Positions 43,853 through 52,484 of a stretch of DNA of 64,000 nt are shown here, in pieces. The stretch covers positions 1,364,001 through 1,428,000 of the forward strand of contig CAWHEL010000002.1 of the NCBI GenBank assembly GCA_963828555.1, read 5' to 3'. The notes beneath the pieces are model-generated. The model was not told the origin of the DNA. It searched no databases and worked only from the letters and a program-made list of their open reading frames with translations. The DNA is from JADJPO01 sp963828555 (GTDB lineage Bacteria; Actinomycetota; Actinomycetes; Actinomycetales; Kineosporiaceae). A program made the position numbers and the translations under genes. How positions within the stretch are numbered: position 1 is the first letter of the stretch; every line of letters begins with the position of its first letter.

Positions 43853-44819
43853 GCAGCACCTTGCCGATGTGCGCCGAGCTCTCGACCAGCTCATGGGCCC
43901 GGGCGGCCTGATCCAGCGGCAGCCGGGTGTGGATGATCGGGCGTACCGCGCCGTCCGCGATCAGTGGCCAGACATGTTCGACCACGCTGGCCACGATCGC
44001 CGCCTTCTCGGTCTCGGGGCGCGACCGCAGGGAGGTCGCCAGCACCGCGGCACGCTTGACCAGCAGCTGTCCCAGGTCCAGCTCGGCGCGGCGTCCGCCC
44101 TGCAGCCCGATCACCACCAGCCGCCCGTTGGTCGCCAGCACCTCCACGTTGCGGGACAGGTACTTCGCGCCCATATTGTCCAGCACCACGTCGGCGCCGC
44201 GGCCGTCGGTGGCGGCGCGCACGACGTCGACGAAGTCCTGCTCCCGGTAGTTCACCGTGATGTCGGCGCCCAGCTCGGCGCACCGGGCGAGCTTGTCCGG
44301 CGAACCGGCGGTGACCGCGACCCGGGCCCCGATCTGGCGGGCCAGCTGGATCGCCATGGTGCCGATTCCGCTCGAACCCCCGTGCACCAGAAGCACTTCC
44401 GTGGGCCGCAGCCGGGCGAGCATGAACACGTTGCTCCACACCGTGCAGGTCACCTCGGGCAGTGCCGCGGCGTCCACCAGGTCGACCCCGGGCGGGATCG
44501 GCAGCAGCTGCCCGGCGGGCACGGCGACCCGCTCGGCATAGCCGCCGCCGGTGAGCAGCGCGCAGGCCTGATCGCCCATGCTCCAGCCCTCCACTCCCGG
44601 ACCCAGCGCGATCACTGTGCCGCTGCACTCCAGGCCGGGCAGCTCGGAGGCGCCCGGCGGGGGTGGGTAGTGGCCCATCCGCTGCATGATGTCGGCGCGG
44701 TTGACCGCACTCGCCGCAACCTGCAGCACCACCTGGCCCTCACTGGCGACCGGGTCGGCCACCTCGCGCAGCACCAGCTGGTCGGGCCCACCGGGGGAAT
44801 CGATCACGACGGCCTTCAT
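43842..44819 (-). CDS. NAD(P)H:quinone oxidoreductase, PIG3/zinc-free MDR type
   Basis: A 325-residue medium-chain dehydrogenase/reductase. It opens MKAVVIDSPGGPDQLVLREV, followed by SAVNRADIMQRMGHYPPPPG, ELPGLECSGTV and the NADPH motif LLVHGGSSGIGTMAIQLARQIGA, and lacks the catalytic zinc ligands. The PIG3-like signature (YPPPPGASELPGLE) is strong. It would reduce quinones in one-electron steps. The start is the ATG at 44819. Confidence 0.9.
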   Translation of the reverse strand: MKAVVIDSPGGPDQLVLREVADPVASEGQVVLQVAASAVNRADIMQRMGHYPPPPGASELPGLECSGTVIALGPGVEGWSMGDQACALLTGGGYAERVAVPAGQLLPIPPGVDLVDAAALPEVTCTVWSNVFMLARLRPTEVLLVHGGSSGIGTMAIQLARQIGARVAVTAGSPDKLARCAELGADITVNYREQDFVDVVRAATDGRGADVVLDNMGAKYLSRNVEVLATNGRLVVIGLQGGRRAELDLGQLLVKRAAVLATSLRSRPETEKAAIVASVVEHVWPLIADGAVRPIIHTRLPLDQAARAHELVESSAHIGKVLLTV

Positions 44820-44904
44820 GGCCCGAATCTACCCGCCGGGTGTTGCTCGCGATCGGTGCCGGGTAGCCGAGGCTGCCGGTACCGCCCAGGATCAGGACCT
44901 TCAC
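44820..44904 (-). pseudogene. Start of a Rossmann-fold gene, cut off after ~15 residues
   Basis: A GTG overlapping the stop of the MobA-like gene (GTGA) starts VKVLILGGTGSLG, a typical NAD(P)-binding beginning of an epimerase/SDR. The following residues (YPAPIASNTRRVDSG) are not part of such a domain, and the frame runs into the promoter of the oxidoreductase. It may be the stump of a deleted gene. The evidence is one short motif. Confidence 0.35.
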
Positions 44905-45593
44905 GGGCCGTCCGGGCCTGACAGCGCTGCGGCGGCCAACAGCAGGTGCTCAGGGGTGTCCAGGTCGAAGGCCTCCCGCGTCGTGATCGCCACCTCGGTC
45001 ACCCTCAGCCGCTCCAGCACCGACCGCATGGAGGCCCCTGCGGCCGGCAGCGCCGCCAGCGCCGCCGCCAGCGGGGCCGTCCGGTAGAGCGCCAGCAGGG
45101 GCTGGCGGACGCCGTCCGGGTCCTTGCCCACGGCGGCCTCGGCCTCGCCCTCGGCCCCGCCCTCGGCCTCGCCCAGCGCGGCGAGCAGCCGCGGGATCGC
45201 CGTCCGGGCGAACGGCATGTCGGCGGCGAGCACGACCACCCGGGCCGGCGGGACGCCGTCCGCGGGATGCAGGATCAGCCGCAGCCCGGCGGCCAGCCCG
45301 GCAGCGGGGCCACCCCCGGGCGGGTGCTCCACCGTCCAGCCCAGGTCAGGGTGCAGGGCCTGAGCGGCCGGCCGGGCGGGATGGTCGGCGCGGGCCACCA
45401 CGACCGCGGGCATGCACAGCCCGTCGGCGGCGGCGTCGCCCTCGAGCAGGCCGTCGATCCCCGCCGACAGCGTGTGCACCAGCACCGGCCGGCCGGCCAG
45501 CAGCTGGGCGGTCTTGTCCACCCCGCCCCAGCGCCGGGACCGACCGCCGGCCACGACGATCAGACCGCTGCCCTGCACCGCACGGGTGTTCAC
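44901..45593 (-). CDS. MobA-like molybdopterin nucleotidyltransferase
   Basis: A 230-residue NTP transferase. It opens with GLIVVAGGRSRRWGGVDKTAQ, where the GG-x-S-R-R-x-G-x-DK pattern is a variant of the MobA/IspD nucleotide loop. VVVLAADMPFARTAIPRLL carries the metal-binding DMP, and AFDLDTPEHL ends as in MobA. It probably attaches GMP or CMP to the molybdenum cofactor. No other molybdenum gene is nearby. A GEAEGG-type repeat lies near residue 140. Confidence 0.78.
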   Translation of the reverse strand: MNTRAVQGSGLIVVAGGRSRRWGGVDKTAQLLAGRPVLVHTLSAGIDGLLEGDAAADGLCMPAVVVARADHPARPAAQALHPDLGWTVEHPPGGGPAAGLAAGLRLILHPADGVPPARVVVLAADMPFARTAIPRLLAALGEAEGGAEGEAEAAVGKDPDGVRQPLLALYRTAPLAAALAALPAAGASMRSVLERLRVTEVAITTREAFDLDTPEHLLLAAAALSGPDGP

Positions 45594-45820
45594 CGGCGCA
45601 GTCTCTCCTGCTCGGTGAGGCGACGGCGACCGGTCCGGCCTGATTGCTCCCCCTGCGCCGTTCCGGTGACAGCGAGCAGCCCGCGATGCGGCGAACAGGT
45701 GAGATCACCCGGCCAGGGGTGCACCCGGTCGCCGCAGTGGCCGACACACAGAACGCGTCAGGGACGGCCATCTCGGTACGGCCCCGTCAGCGCAGCGGCA
45801 GATGAAGCGAAAGGGCCTCG

Positions 45821-48800
45821 ATGCGTCGTCAGCTCGGCATTCGATGGAAGGTGCTCGCCGTCCTCGCGCTGCCCGTGCTCGTGCTGGCGCTCGCAGCCGG
45901 CGCGGTCACCTTCGAGGCGCTGCGCGATGCGCGGCTCGGGCGACAGATCGGCGCGTTCGCCGGCGCGCAGAACGAGGTCACCAAGGTCGTCGCCGCACTG
46001 CAGAACGAACGGTTGCTCTCCACCACCGCCGGCAGGCAGCCGTCCACCGCCCTGCGCGCGGCCCGGGCGGTCAGCGACCGCGAGATCGTCGCCCTGCGCA
46101 CGGCGCTGGAGCAGACGGAGATCACCTCTGGCCTGCCGTCCGCGTCCGCCCTGATCGAGAACGTCGACCGGGCCAACCGCCGAGTGGTTGACCAGCGCCG
46201 GGCGCTGGACCAGGGCGAGGGCCTGGCCGCCGTCCGGGCCGGCTACTCCTCGATCATCGCCGTCGACGTCGAACTTCCCGGGGCGGTCGGCGACGTGCTC
46301 GACGACCGGGTGCTGGCCCGCCGATTCGCTGCCACCACCGTGCTCGGCCGGGCGATCGAGGCCTCGGACCAGATGCACCTGGTCGGCCTGGACATGGTGG
46401 CCGCCACCCGGGCCACCACGACCCAGCAGAGCACCCTCGCCGTCTCCCTGACCGACCATAGCCGGGCCATCGCCCAGTTCAAGACCGGTGGCAGCGTGGT
46501 CGCCCCGGCCATCCAGCAGCAGGTCACCTCCGCCACGGAGGACTTCGCCGGTCTCGCCACGCGGCTGCAGCGAGGGGGCACCGGCCCGATCACGCTGACC
46601 GCGACTGCCTGGACCGCGGCCGCCCACGCCCAGGCCGACGCCCTGCGCCGGCTGGCCCAGGGAGTGGCCGAGGACGCCGCCGTCCAGGCCGAGTCCTCGG
46701 CGGAGACCACTCAGCAGCGCGCGGCCCTGGTCTCCGGTGCCGCGGTGGCCCTGGTCGGCCTGATGATCCTGCTCGCGCTGATGCAGTCGCGGCAGATCAC
46801 CGCTCCCTTGCGCCGGCTCGCCGAGGCCACCACCCGCACCCGGGAGGAACTGCCGGGCGCGGTCGAGGCGATCACCGTGCGCGGCGCCGAGTCGGCCGAG
46901 CTGCCCGCCGTCGAGGTCGGCGCGAACGACGAGGTCGGCGCCGTCGCTGCGGCGTTCCGCGACGTGCAGGACACCGTGATCGAGATCGCCCATGAACAGG
47001 CCGAGCTGCGCGGGGCCCTGGCCGAGACCTTCGTCAACGTCGCCCGGCGCAACCAGGTGCTGCTCGCTCGCCAGCTGTCGTTCATCGACCGGCTGGAGCG
47101 GATCGAGGAGGACCCGGACTCGCTGGAGAACCTGTTCCGCCTCGACCACCTGGCCACCCGGATGCGCCGGAACGCCGAGAGCCTGTTGGTGCTGGCCGGG
47201 ATCGACTCCGGACGGCGTGCGCGGGCCCCGATGACCCTGTCCGACGTGGTGCGCACCGCGATCAGCGAGGTGGAGCACTACGAGCGGGTACAGCTGTCGA
47301 GCGCGGTGAACCCGCTGGTCGTGGCCCACCTGAGCCTGCCGGCGGCGCACCTGGTCGCCGAACTGATCGAGAACGCGACCACCTTCTCCGACCCGGCCGC
47401 CAAGGTGCTGGTGCAGACCGCGGGGTCGAGCACCGGGGTGCAGATCCGGGTGATCGACCGTGGGCTGGGTATGACCGAGGAGGAGTTGGCCGACGCCAAT
47501 CGGCGGGTCGGCGATGCCGAGGTCTCCACGCTGGTTCCCGTGCACACCTCGGGCGCCCAGCGGCTCGGCCTCTACGTGGTCGCCCGCCTGGCGGCGCGGC
47601 TCGGGGCCCGGGTGGCCCTGGCGAACGGCCCGGACGGCGGCACCGTCGCCACCGTCGAACTGCCCACTGTGGTCTTCGTGGAGGGCTCCTCTCCGCGCTC
47701 GACCGGCCAGGTACGCCGGATCGACATGTCGACTGCCGAGCCGGCCTCACCCCCTTCCGTCGCGCAGGCACCACCGATGGCGCCACAGGCACCTCTCGCC
47801 CTGCCGATTCCGGCCGAGCCGATCGCTCCGGCCTTCGAGGACCTGCTGTCGGCGTCGAACTGGACCACGTCGTCCTCGTGGTCGGGTGAGGACGACGCCT
47901 CCGCTGCATCCACCGGGGCCGGGCTGTCGACGAGCGAATCCCTTGTGCAGCAGGAGATCCACGCCCTCACCCCGCCCCCGATGCCGGCACCCACTCCGGC
48001 CCCGGTGTCGGCTCCCGCCGCCGCCGCTCTGACCGGCCCGGCCCCGCTGCCCCGCCGGCGCAAGGCGCCCGAGCCCGCCGCGGCGGGCGCCTACATCCCC
48101 GCCCAGGGCCCTGCTGAGCCGCCCGCCCTGCCTGGCTGGCAGACCGTTCCTGCACCGGACGCGATAGGGCTGGGGCTGTTGCACGAGCAGCTTGCCGGGC
48201 CCTCGGCAGAGCCGATCACCCCGGTGCACGTCCCGCCCCCGCCGCCCTCGTCGCTCCCGCCTGCCTATCCGGCGCCGACCGAGGCCTACCCGGCTCCGGT
48301 TGGCGTATACGCGCCGCCGGCCGAGGCCCTCCTGCCGCCCGCCCCGGCATCCGCGCCGGCCCCGGCACCCGCGCCCGGCCCGGTGCCGAGCATGGCGCCC
48401 CTGCTCGCCCCGATGATGGACGTGCTGCCGCAGCATCACGGGCGGGGAGGGTTCTCCCTCGCCAAACTGGGCCGCCGCGGCAAGGGCGGCCGAGGTGAGC
48501 GGGGCGCCGTCCCCGTGCCGCCGGAACCGCTGCTGCCGGCGGTGTCACAGCCCCCGAACCCCTACGACGTCGCCGCCCAGACGGCGGTTGTGGAACCGAC
48601 CGCCGCCGCCGTTCCCGATGGTGCCTGGCTCGCTCCGAGCCCGCAGGACGACGGCTCCAAATGGGGCTGGGCCCGCCAGGACGAGGCCGGTGCCGCCTCG
48701 GCGGCGCAGGAGGTGGCCTCCCGCTCGGACCTGACCTCGACGGCGCTGTCGGAGCTGAGCATGCTCGCCTCCTACCGGCCGGAGGTGGGCGGCGGATCGC

Positions 48801-49063
48801 CAGCCACCTTGACCCGGCGCACTCCCGCAGCCACCCCGGCTGCCGTGGTGCCGCCCCCGCCGGTGAATCCGGCCCCCGCCCGTTTCCCGCGCGACGCCGA
48901 CGTCGTCCGGGCCACCATGACCGGCTTCCTGGCCGGCGCCAGCCGTGGCCGCGGTCAGGGCGGCATCCCCAGCGCCCGTCAGCCGTCCAGCCCGCAGTCC
49001 AGCCCGTCGCCCGCCGCGCAGTCCAGCCCGATCCCCGCCCCGACCCCGGAGGAGTACCGGTGA
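45821..49063 (+). CDS. cvnA: CvnA sensor histidine kinase-like protein
   Basis: A 1080-residue membrane protein. A helix at 12-32 (LAVLALPVLVLALAAGAV) and a second near 300-325 (AALVSGAAVALVGLMILLAL) enclose an external nitrate-sensor-like domain. After a HAMP-like linker comes a HATPase (LVAELIENATTFSDPAAKVLV, IDRGLGMTEEELADANRR, GLYVVARLAARLGARVALA). The phospho-accepting His is replaced in this family by the NVARRNQVLLARQLSFID region. A Pro/Ala-rich tail of about 460 residues follows. It heads the conservon; its stop overlaps the GTG of cvnB. Confidence 0.93.
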   Translation: MRRQLGIRWKVLAVLALPVLVLALAAGAVTFEALRDARLGRQIGAFAGAQNEVTKVVAALQNERLLSTTAGRQPSTALRAARAVSDREIVALRTALEQTEITSGLPSASALIENVDRANRRVVDQRRALDQGEGLAAVRAGYSSIIAVDVELPGAVGDVLDDRVLARRFAATTVLGRAIEASDQMHLVGLDMVAATRATTTQQSTLAVSLTDHSRAIAQFKTGGSVVAPAIQQQVTSATEDFAGLATRLQRGGTGPITLTATAWTAAAHAQADALRRLAQGVAEDAAVQAESSAETTQQRAALVSGAAVALVGLMILLALMQSRQITAPLRRLAEATTRTREELPGAVEAITVRGAESAELPAVEVGANDEVGAVAAAFRDVQDTVIEIAHEQAELRGALAETFVNVARRNQVLLARQLSFIDRLERIEEDPDSLENLFRLDHLATRMRRNAESLLVLAGIDSGRRARAPMTLSDVVRTAISEVEHYERVQLSSAVNPLVVAHLSLPAAHLVAELIENATTFSDPAAKVLVQTAGSSTGVQIRVIDRGLGMTEEELADANRRVGDAEVSTLVPVHTSGAQRLGLYVVARLAARLGARVALANGPDGGTVATVELPTVVFVEGSSPRSTGQVRRIDMSTAEPASPPSVAQAPPMAPQAPLALPIPAEPIAPAFEDLLSASNWTTSSSWSGEDDASAASTGAGLSTSESLVQQEIHALTPPPMPAPTPAPVSAPAAAALTGPAPLPRRRKAPEPAAAGAYIPAQGPAEPPALPGWQTVPAPDAIGLGLLHEQLAGPSAEPITPVHVPPPPPSSLPPAYPAPTEAYPAPVGVYAPPAEALLPPAPASAPAPAPAPGPVPSMAPLLAPMMDVLPQHHGRGGFSLAKLGRRGKGGRGERGAVPVPPEPLLPAVSQPPNPYDVAAQTAVVEPTAAAVPDGAWLAPSPQDDGSKWGWARQDEAGAASAAQEVASRSDLTSTALSELSMLASYRPEVGGGSPATLTRRTPAATPAAVVPPPPVNPAPARFPRDADVVRATMTGFLAGASRGRGQGGIPSARQPSSPQSSPSPAAQSSPIPAPTPEEYR

Positions 49064-49509
49064 ACCCGATGAACGACGAGGGCGCCGATTTCGCCTGGCT
49101 GCTCAACAACTTCGTCCGCAACGTGCCCGGTGCGCGACATGCGCTCGCGGTGTCCGCGGACGGGTTGCTGATGGCGATGTCCACCGAGCTGGACCGGACC
49201 AGCGGCGACCAGATGGCGGCCATCGTGGCCGGGCTGTCCAGCCTCACCCGTGGTGCCTCACGGCAGTTGCGGGCCGGCGAGGTGCGCCAGGCCGTGGTCG
49301 AGATGGACACCTTGTTCCTCGTGCTGATGAGCGTCTCGGACGGGTCGGTGCTCGCCGTCGTCTCCGACGGCGACTGCGAGATCGGGCTGATCGGTTATGA
49401 GATGGCGATGCTGGTCACCCGGGCCGAGGCGACGCTGACGCCGCAACTGGTCTCCCAGTTGCGGTCCCAGCTTCCGGTCGCCGGTCCGATCCGGACCGTG
49501 GTGGGGTGA
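49060..49509 (+). CDS. cvnB: CvnB roadblock/LC7 domain protein
   Basis: A 149-residue roadblock protein: FAWLLNNFVRNVPGARHALAV, ADGLLMAMSTELDRTSGDQM and DTLFLVLMSVSDGSVLAVVS. In conservons it is thought to act on the CvnD GTPase, much as MglB acts on MglA. The GTG at 49060 shares GTGA with the cvnA stop. cvnC follows after 7 bases. Confidence 0.93.
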   Translation: MNPMNDEGADFAWLLNNFVRNVPGARHALAVSADGLLMAMSTELDRTSGDQMAAIVAGLSSLTRGASRQLRAGEVRQAVVEMDTLFLVLMSVSDGSVLAVVSDGDCEIGLIGYEMAMLVTRAEATLTPQLVSQLRSQLPVAGPIRTVVG

Positions 49510-49516
49510 TCGAGGG

Positions 49517-49912
49517 ATGACATTCACGCCGCGCGAGCCTCTGAGCGGGCCCTCGGGTGCCGAGCACCACACCTCTGAGGTGCGCCCCTACACGGTGACC
49601 GGCGGGCGCACCCGGTCCGCCTGCGGGGACCTGCCGATGGAGACCCTGGTCGAGTCGGTGGCTCCGACCAGCGGTGGGCGCACCACCGAGGAGCGGGACA
49701 TCCTGGCCCTCGCCACCGACGGGTACATGTCCATCGCCGAGCTGTCCGCGCACATGCGGTTGCCGCTCGGCGTCGTTCGCGTGTTGGTCGGTGACCTGGA
49801 AGCGGCCGGGCTGCTGTACGTGCACGGTCTGTCCGCCGCGACCGAGGCTCCGTCATCGGTCACCCCGTTCAGCGTCTTGGAGAGTGTCCTCGATGGCATC
49901 TGCGCACTCTGA
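49517..49912 (+). CDS. cvnC: CvnC DUF742 protein
   Basis: A 131-residue DUF742 protein. VRPYTVTGGRTRSACGDLPMETLV is the typical opening, and a winged-helix-like part follows (YMSIAELSAHMRLPLGVVRVLV, LEAAGLLYVH). Its function in the conservon is unknown, perhaps as an adaptor. Its last 20 bases overlap cvnD. Confidence 0.92.
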   Translation: MTFTPREPLSGPSGAEHHTSEVRPYTVTGGRTRSACGDLPMETLVESVAPTSGGRTTEERDILALATDGYMSIAELSAHMRLPLGVVRVLVGDLEAAGLLYVHGLSAATEAPSSVTPFSVLESVLDGICAL

Positions 49913-50576
49913 CCTCACGAGCTCCGGCAACGAGCTGTATGGGGAGCCCCCCGGGGCGGCCCCGGTGGTCGTGCCTCCCGGCTCGCCGATTCCGGCACCG
50001 CGGCACTCCGCGTCGCTGATGCCGGCTGCGCCGACGGTGGTGAAGATCGTGATCGCCGGCGGGTTCGCCGTCGGCAAGACCACGTTCATCTCCTCGATCT
50101 CCGACATCGACCCGCTCTCCACCGAGGCGGCGATGACCGAGCACTCCCTCGGCGTCGACAACGCCGGCGACGCCGGGGCCACCAAGACCACAACCACGGT
50201 GGCGATGGACTTCGGCCGAATCGCACTGCCGGGCAACCTGTGGCTCTACCTGTTCGGCACCCCCGGGCAGGACCGGTTCCTGTTCATGTGGGACGACCTG
50301 ATGCGCGGGGCCATCGGTTCGGTGGTTCTCGTCGACACCGACCGGCTGGACCAGTGCTTCCCGGCGGTGGACTACGTCGAGTCGCGGGGGATCCCGTTCG
50401 TGGTGGCGGTCAACTGCTTCAACGGCGTCGCCAAGCACACCCTGGACGACGTCCGTGATGCGCTGTCGATCAGCCCCGACGTGCCGATGATGTACACCGA
50501 CGCCCGCACCCGGGCGGCCACGAAGCAGGCCCTGGTGGCACTGGTCCAGCACGCCATGCGCCGCGCCCCCCACTGA
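49893..50576 (+). CDS. cvnD: CvnD Ras-like GTPase
   Basis: A 227-residue small GTPase of the MglA/ARF-like class. The P-loop GGFAVGKTTFI, the switch II region YLFGTPGQDRFLFMWDDLMRG and the NKxD-like site (VVAVNCFNG) are intact, with the usual N-terminal extension. It is the fourth gene of the cvnABCD unit, which in Streptomyces links membrane signals to development or antibiotic production. Palindromic element copy 5 follows the stop after 10 bases. Confidence 0.93.
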   Translation: MASAHSDLTSSGNELYGEPPGAAPVVVPPGSPIPAPRHSASLMPAAPTVVKIVIAGGFAVGKTTFISSISDIDPLSTEAAMTEHSLGVDNAGDAGATKTTTTVAMDFGRIALPGNLWLYLFGTPGQDRFLFMWDDLMRGAIGSVVLVDTDRLDQCFPAVDYVESRGIPFVVAVNCFNGVAKHTLDDVRDALSISPDVPMMYTDARTRAATKQALVALVQHAMRRAPH

Positions 50577-50585
50577 CCCCGCCAA

Positions 50586-50665
50586 ACCTGCTCATGCTCC
50601 GCGGGTGAACATGCTTGGGCGGACAAATCGCCCATCACCTGTTCACCCGCGGAGCATGAGCAGGT
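50586..50665. repeat. Palindromic element family A, copy 5 (perfect 25-base arms)
   Basis: ACCTGCTCATGCTCCGCGGG at 50586 and its exact complement at 50641-50665 form 25-base perfect arms. The inner hairpin here is TGGGCG/CGCCCA, different in sequence from copies 1-3, yet still paired. It follows cvnD and precedes the YjbQ-like gene. Confidence 0.92.
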
Positions 50666-50679
50666 TCTAGCCTGGGGAT

Positions 50680-51081
50680 GTGGAGCACCTCGAGGTGACG
50701 ATCCGGTCCGGGCGGGAACTGGTGACCGACCTGACCGGGGACGTGACTGCGTTCTGTCGCGGCAGAGGTGACGGGCTGCTGCATGTGTTCGTGCCGCACG
50801 CCACTGCCGGGGTCGCCCTGATCGAGACCGGGTCCGGCACCGAGAGCGACCTGGCCGACGCGCTGGCCCGGCTGCTGCCCCGCGACGACGTCTACCAGCA
50901 CCGGCACGGATCGCGCGGCCACGGCGGCGACCACGTGATGCCGGCCATCGTGGCGCCGTCGCTGACCCTTCCGGTAGACGCCGGGATCCCGGCCCTGGGC
51001 ATCTGGCAGAGCGTGGTGCTGGTCGACCCGAACCTGGACAACCCCGTTCGCACGGTCCGCCTGTCCTTCCTGGCCGGCTGA
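50680..51081 (+). CDS. YjbQ / UPF0047 family protein
   Basis: A 133-residue protein. The signature FVPHATAGVALIETGSGTE and the His-rich loop YQHRHGSRGHGGDHVMPAIV are present, and the end (GIWQSVVLVDPNLDNP) fits. In E. coli YjbQ has weak thiamin phosphate synthase activity, but the physiological role is not known. The GTG at 50680 is the start. Confidence 0.92.
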   Translation: MEHLEVTIRSGRELVTDLTGDVTAFCRGRGDGLLHVFVPHATAGVALIETGSGTESDLADALARLLPRDDVYQHRHGSRGHGGDHVMPAIVAPSLTLPVDAGIPALGIWQSVVLVDPNLDNPVRTVRLSFLAG

Positions 51082-51107
51082 TCCACTCCCCGAGAGACGG
51101 CCCTCTC

Positions 51108-51164
51108 CGAGTGGTCACTTCTCGGGCACGACGCCGCGTGGCGAGCCCGAGAAGTCACCACTCG
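51108..51164. terminator. Hairpin after the YjbQ-like gene
   Basis: CGAGTGGTCACTTCTCGGG and CCCGAGAAGTCACCACTCG pair over 19 bases with one mismatch, around a 19-base loop. It ends the YjbQ-like transcript and precedes the NlpC/P60 gene by about 110 bases. It shows the arm-and-loop size of the family A elements but shares no sequence with them. Confidence 0.75.
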
Positions 51165-51275
51165 CTGGCTGGTGTCTCCAGGTGGGGAGGTATGTCGGGT
51201 GTGCCCCAGGGCCGATCGGGTGAGGGCTGGGACCGGCGCTCAAGCGAGGGTAGGTGGGCATCGAGAGCCACCAGC

Positions 51276-52136
51276 ATGGGCGACGCACACACCCTGACCG
51301 GACGACGCACGGGCAGGGCAGCCGCTCTGCTGAGGCTCTGCACTCTCACCGGGTTGAGCACCGCGCTGAGCGCTGCGCTGGTCCTGCCGGTAGGCACCGG
51401 ACCGGCCGCGGCCGACTCCTTCGGCAACCGCTCCACGGTGGGTTCGGTGTCGTCGACCCCCCGGGGCCTGTTCTCGGCCCCCACCGAGGCCCTCGCCGCG
51501 GACGCCACGCGCCGTGCCAGTCCCGCGGCCACGTCGATCGGCTACGCGCTGGCCATGCTCGGCCGGCCCTACCGCTACGGCGCCGCGTCGCCGGAGATCG
51601 GATTCGACTGCTCGGGTCTGGCGATGCGGGCCTACTCCTACGCCGGCGTGAAACTACCTCGGACGGCGGCCCAGCAGTTCGCCGCCCTGCCGCCGCTGCC
51701 GATCGAACAGGCCCGTCCAGGTGACCTGATGTTCTGGGCGCGCGACGCCGCCAAGCCTGAGTCGATCTACCACGTGTCCATCTTCGTCGGCGGCGGGATG
51801 GTGATCTCGGCGCCCAGCACCGGCAGCACGGTGCGGCTCAAACCGATGGGCAGGCGCAACCTCCTGCCGTTCGTCGTCCGCCCCGCCGGGGAGGCTGCAC
51901 CGGGCGTCCTGCCGCTGACTGCCACCAGTTCCGGGTGGGCGATCGTGAGTCTGCAGCAGCGGCTGCGCAACAACGGCCAAGCGGTGCCGGTCACGGGGGT
52001 GTTCGACACGGAGACCCGGACGGCGCTGACCCGGCTGCAGCTCGGATCCGCGGCACTGAACGCTCCCGGCAGCGAGGTGGACGCCCGCGCCTGGGAGTGG
52101 CTGGTCTCCCACGGCGAGCTCGCTCGAGCCTGGTAG
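51276..52136 (+). CDS. Secreted NlpC/P60 endopeptidase with C-terminal peptidoglycan-binding-like domain
   Basis: A 286-residue exported hydrolase. The signal sequence (RLCTLTGLSTALSAALVLPV, then GPAAADS) is followed by the catalytic NlpC/P60 domain: GYALAMLGRPYRYGAA, the Cys in FDCSGLAMRAYSYAG, and the His in YHVSIFVGG. It probably cuts D-gamma-Glu-mDAP peptide bonds. A PG_binding_1-like repeat (LQQRLRNNGQAVPVTGVFD, TRTALTRLQ) ends the protein. The ATG at 51276 is chosen because the sequence upstream is noncoding-like and contains the hairpin. Confidence 0.88.
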   Translation: MGDAHTLTGRRTGRAAALLRLCTLTGLSTALSAALVLPVGTGPAAADSFGNRSTVGSVSSTPRGLFSAPTEALAADATRRASPAATSIGYALAMLGRPYRYGAASPEIGFDCSGLAMRAYSYAGVKLPRTAAQQFAALPPLPIEQARPGDLMFWARDAAKPESIYHVSIFVGGGMVISAPSTGSTVRLKPMGRRNLLPFVVRPAGEAAPGVLPLTATSSGWAIVSLQQRLRNNGQAVPVTGVFDTETRTALTRLQLGSAALNAPGSEVDARAWEWLVSHGELARAW

Positions 52137-52169
52137 GCCCTGCGGTCGGTCCGCTGGCGGCGCGGGTGT

Positions 52170-52238
52170 GGTGATCGGCGGGAGATCGCGGTGGTCCCCC
52201 AGTAGGTGGGGGAAGAGTGCGATATGACGGCGATCACC
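52170..52238. repeat. Palindromic element family C, copy 2
   Basis: Arms GGTGATCGGCGGGAGATCGC and GCGATATGACGGCGATCACC pair with about 70% identity around CCCCCAGTAGGTGGGGGAAG. The TGATCGC outer ends and the TCTTCCCCCAC core match the element at 7128. It may end the NlpC/P60 transcript just before the riboswitch. Confidence 0.65.
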
Positions 52239-52254
52239 TGGGGCTTTGTCCGTG

Positions 52255-52415
52255 CGCTGATACTCTCCAACAGCCGGCCTGCCTTCGGGCGACCGGCGGC
52301 ACAGACCGCAGCGAAGCCGGTGGGATTCCGGCGCTGTCCCGCAACTGTGAGCCACACCCGGCCCGGGCCGAGCGTGGCGAGCCAGGTCGCCTGCCCTGTG
52401 TCGACGTCCTCGACC
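52255..52415 (+). ncRNA. Cobalamin (B12) riboswitch
   Basis: The B12 box GCCGGTGGGATTCCGGCGCT followed by GTCCCGCAACTGTGAGCC (52316-52353) is the conserved core of cobalamin riboswitches. GAGCCAGGTCGCCTGCCC at about 52379 is the later conserved piece. It lies upstream of btuFCD-cbiZ, about 70 bases before the first gene, and should turn it off when B12 is plentiful. The ends are approximate. Confidence 0.93.
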
Positions 52416-52484
52416 CCGAGGTGAGGGTCGCGCGTCGGGCGAGGAACCCGCGTGCGCCCCGCCCCCTGGCAGTGCGGAGATTCC

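Noticed and set aside
45758..47545. A 595-codon minus-strand open frame opposite cvnA
   Set aside because: It is antisense to the conserved kinase region, with low-complexity composition and no RBS.
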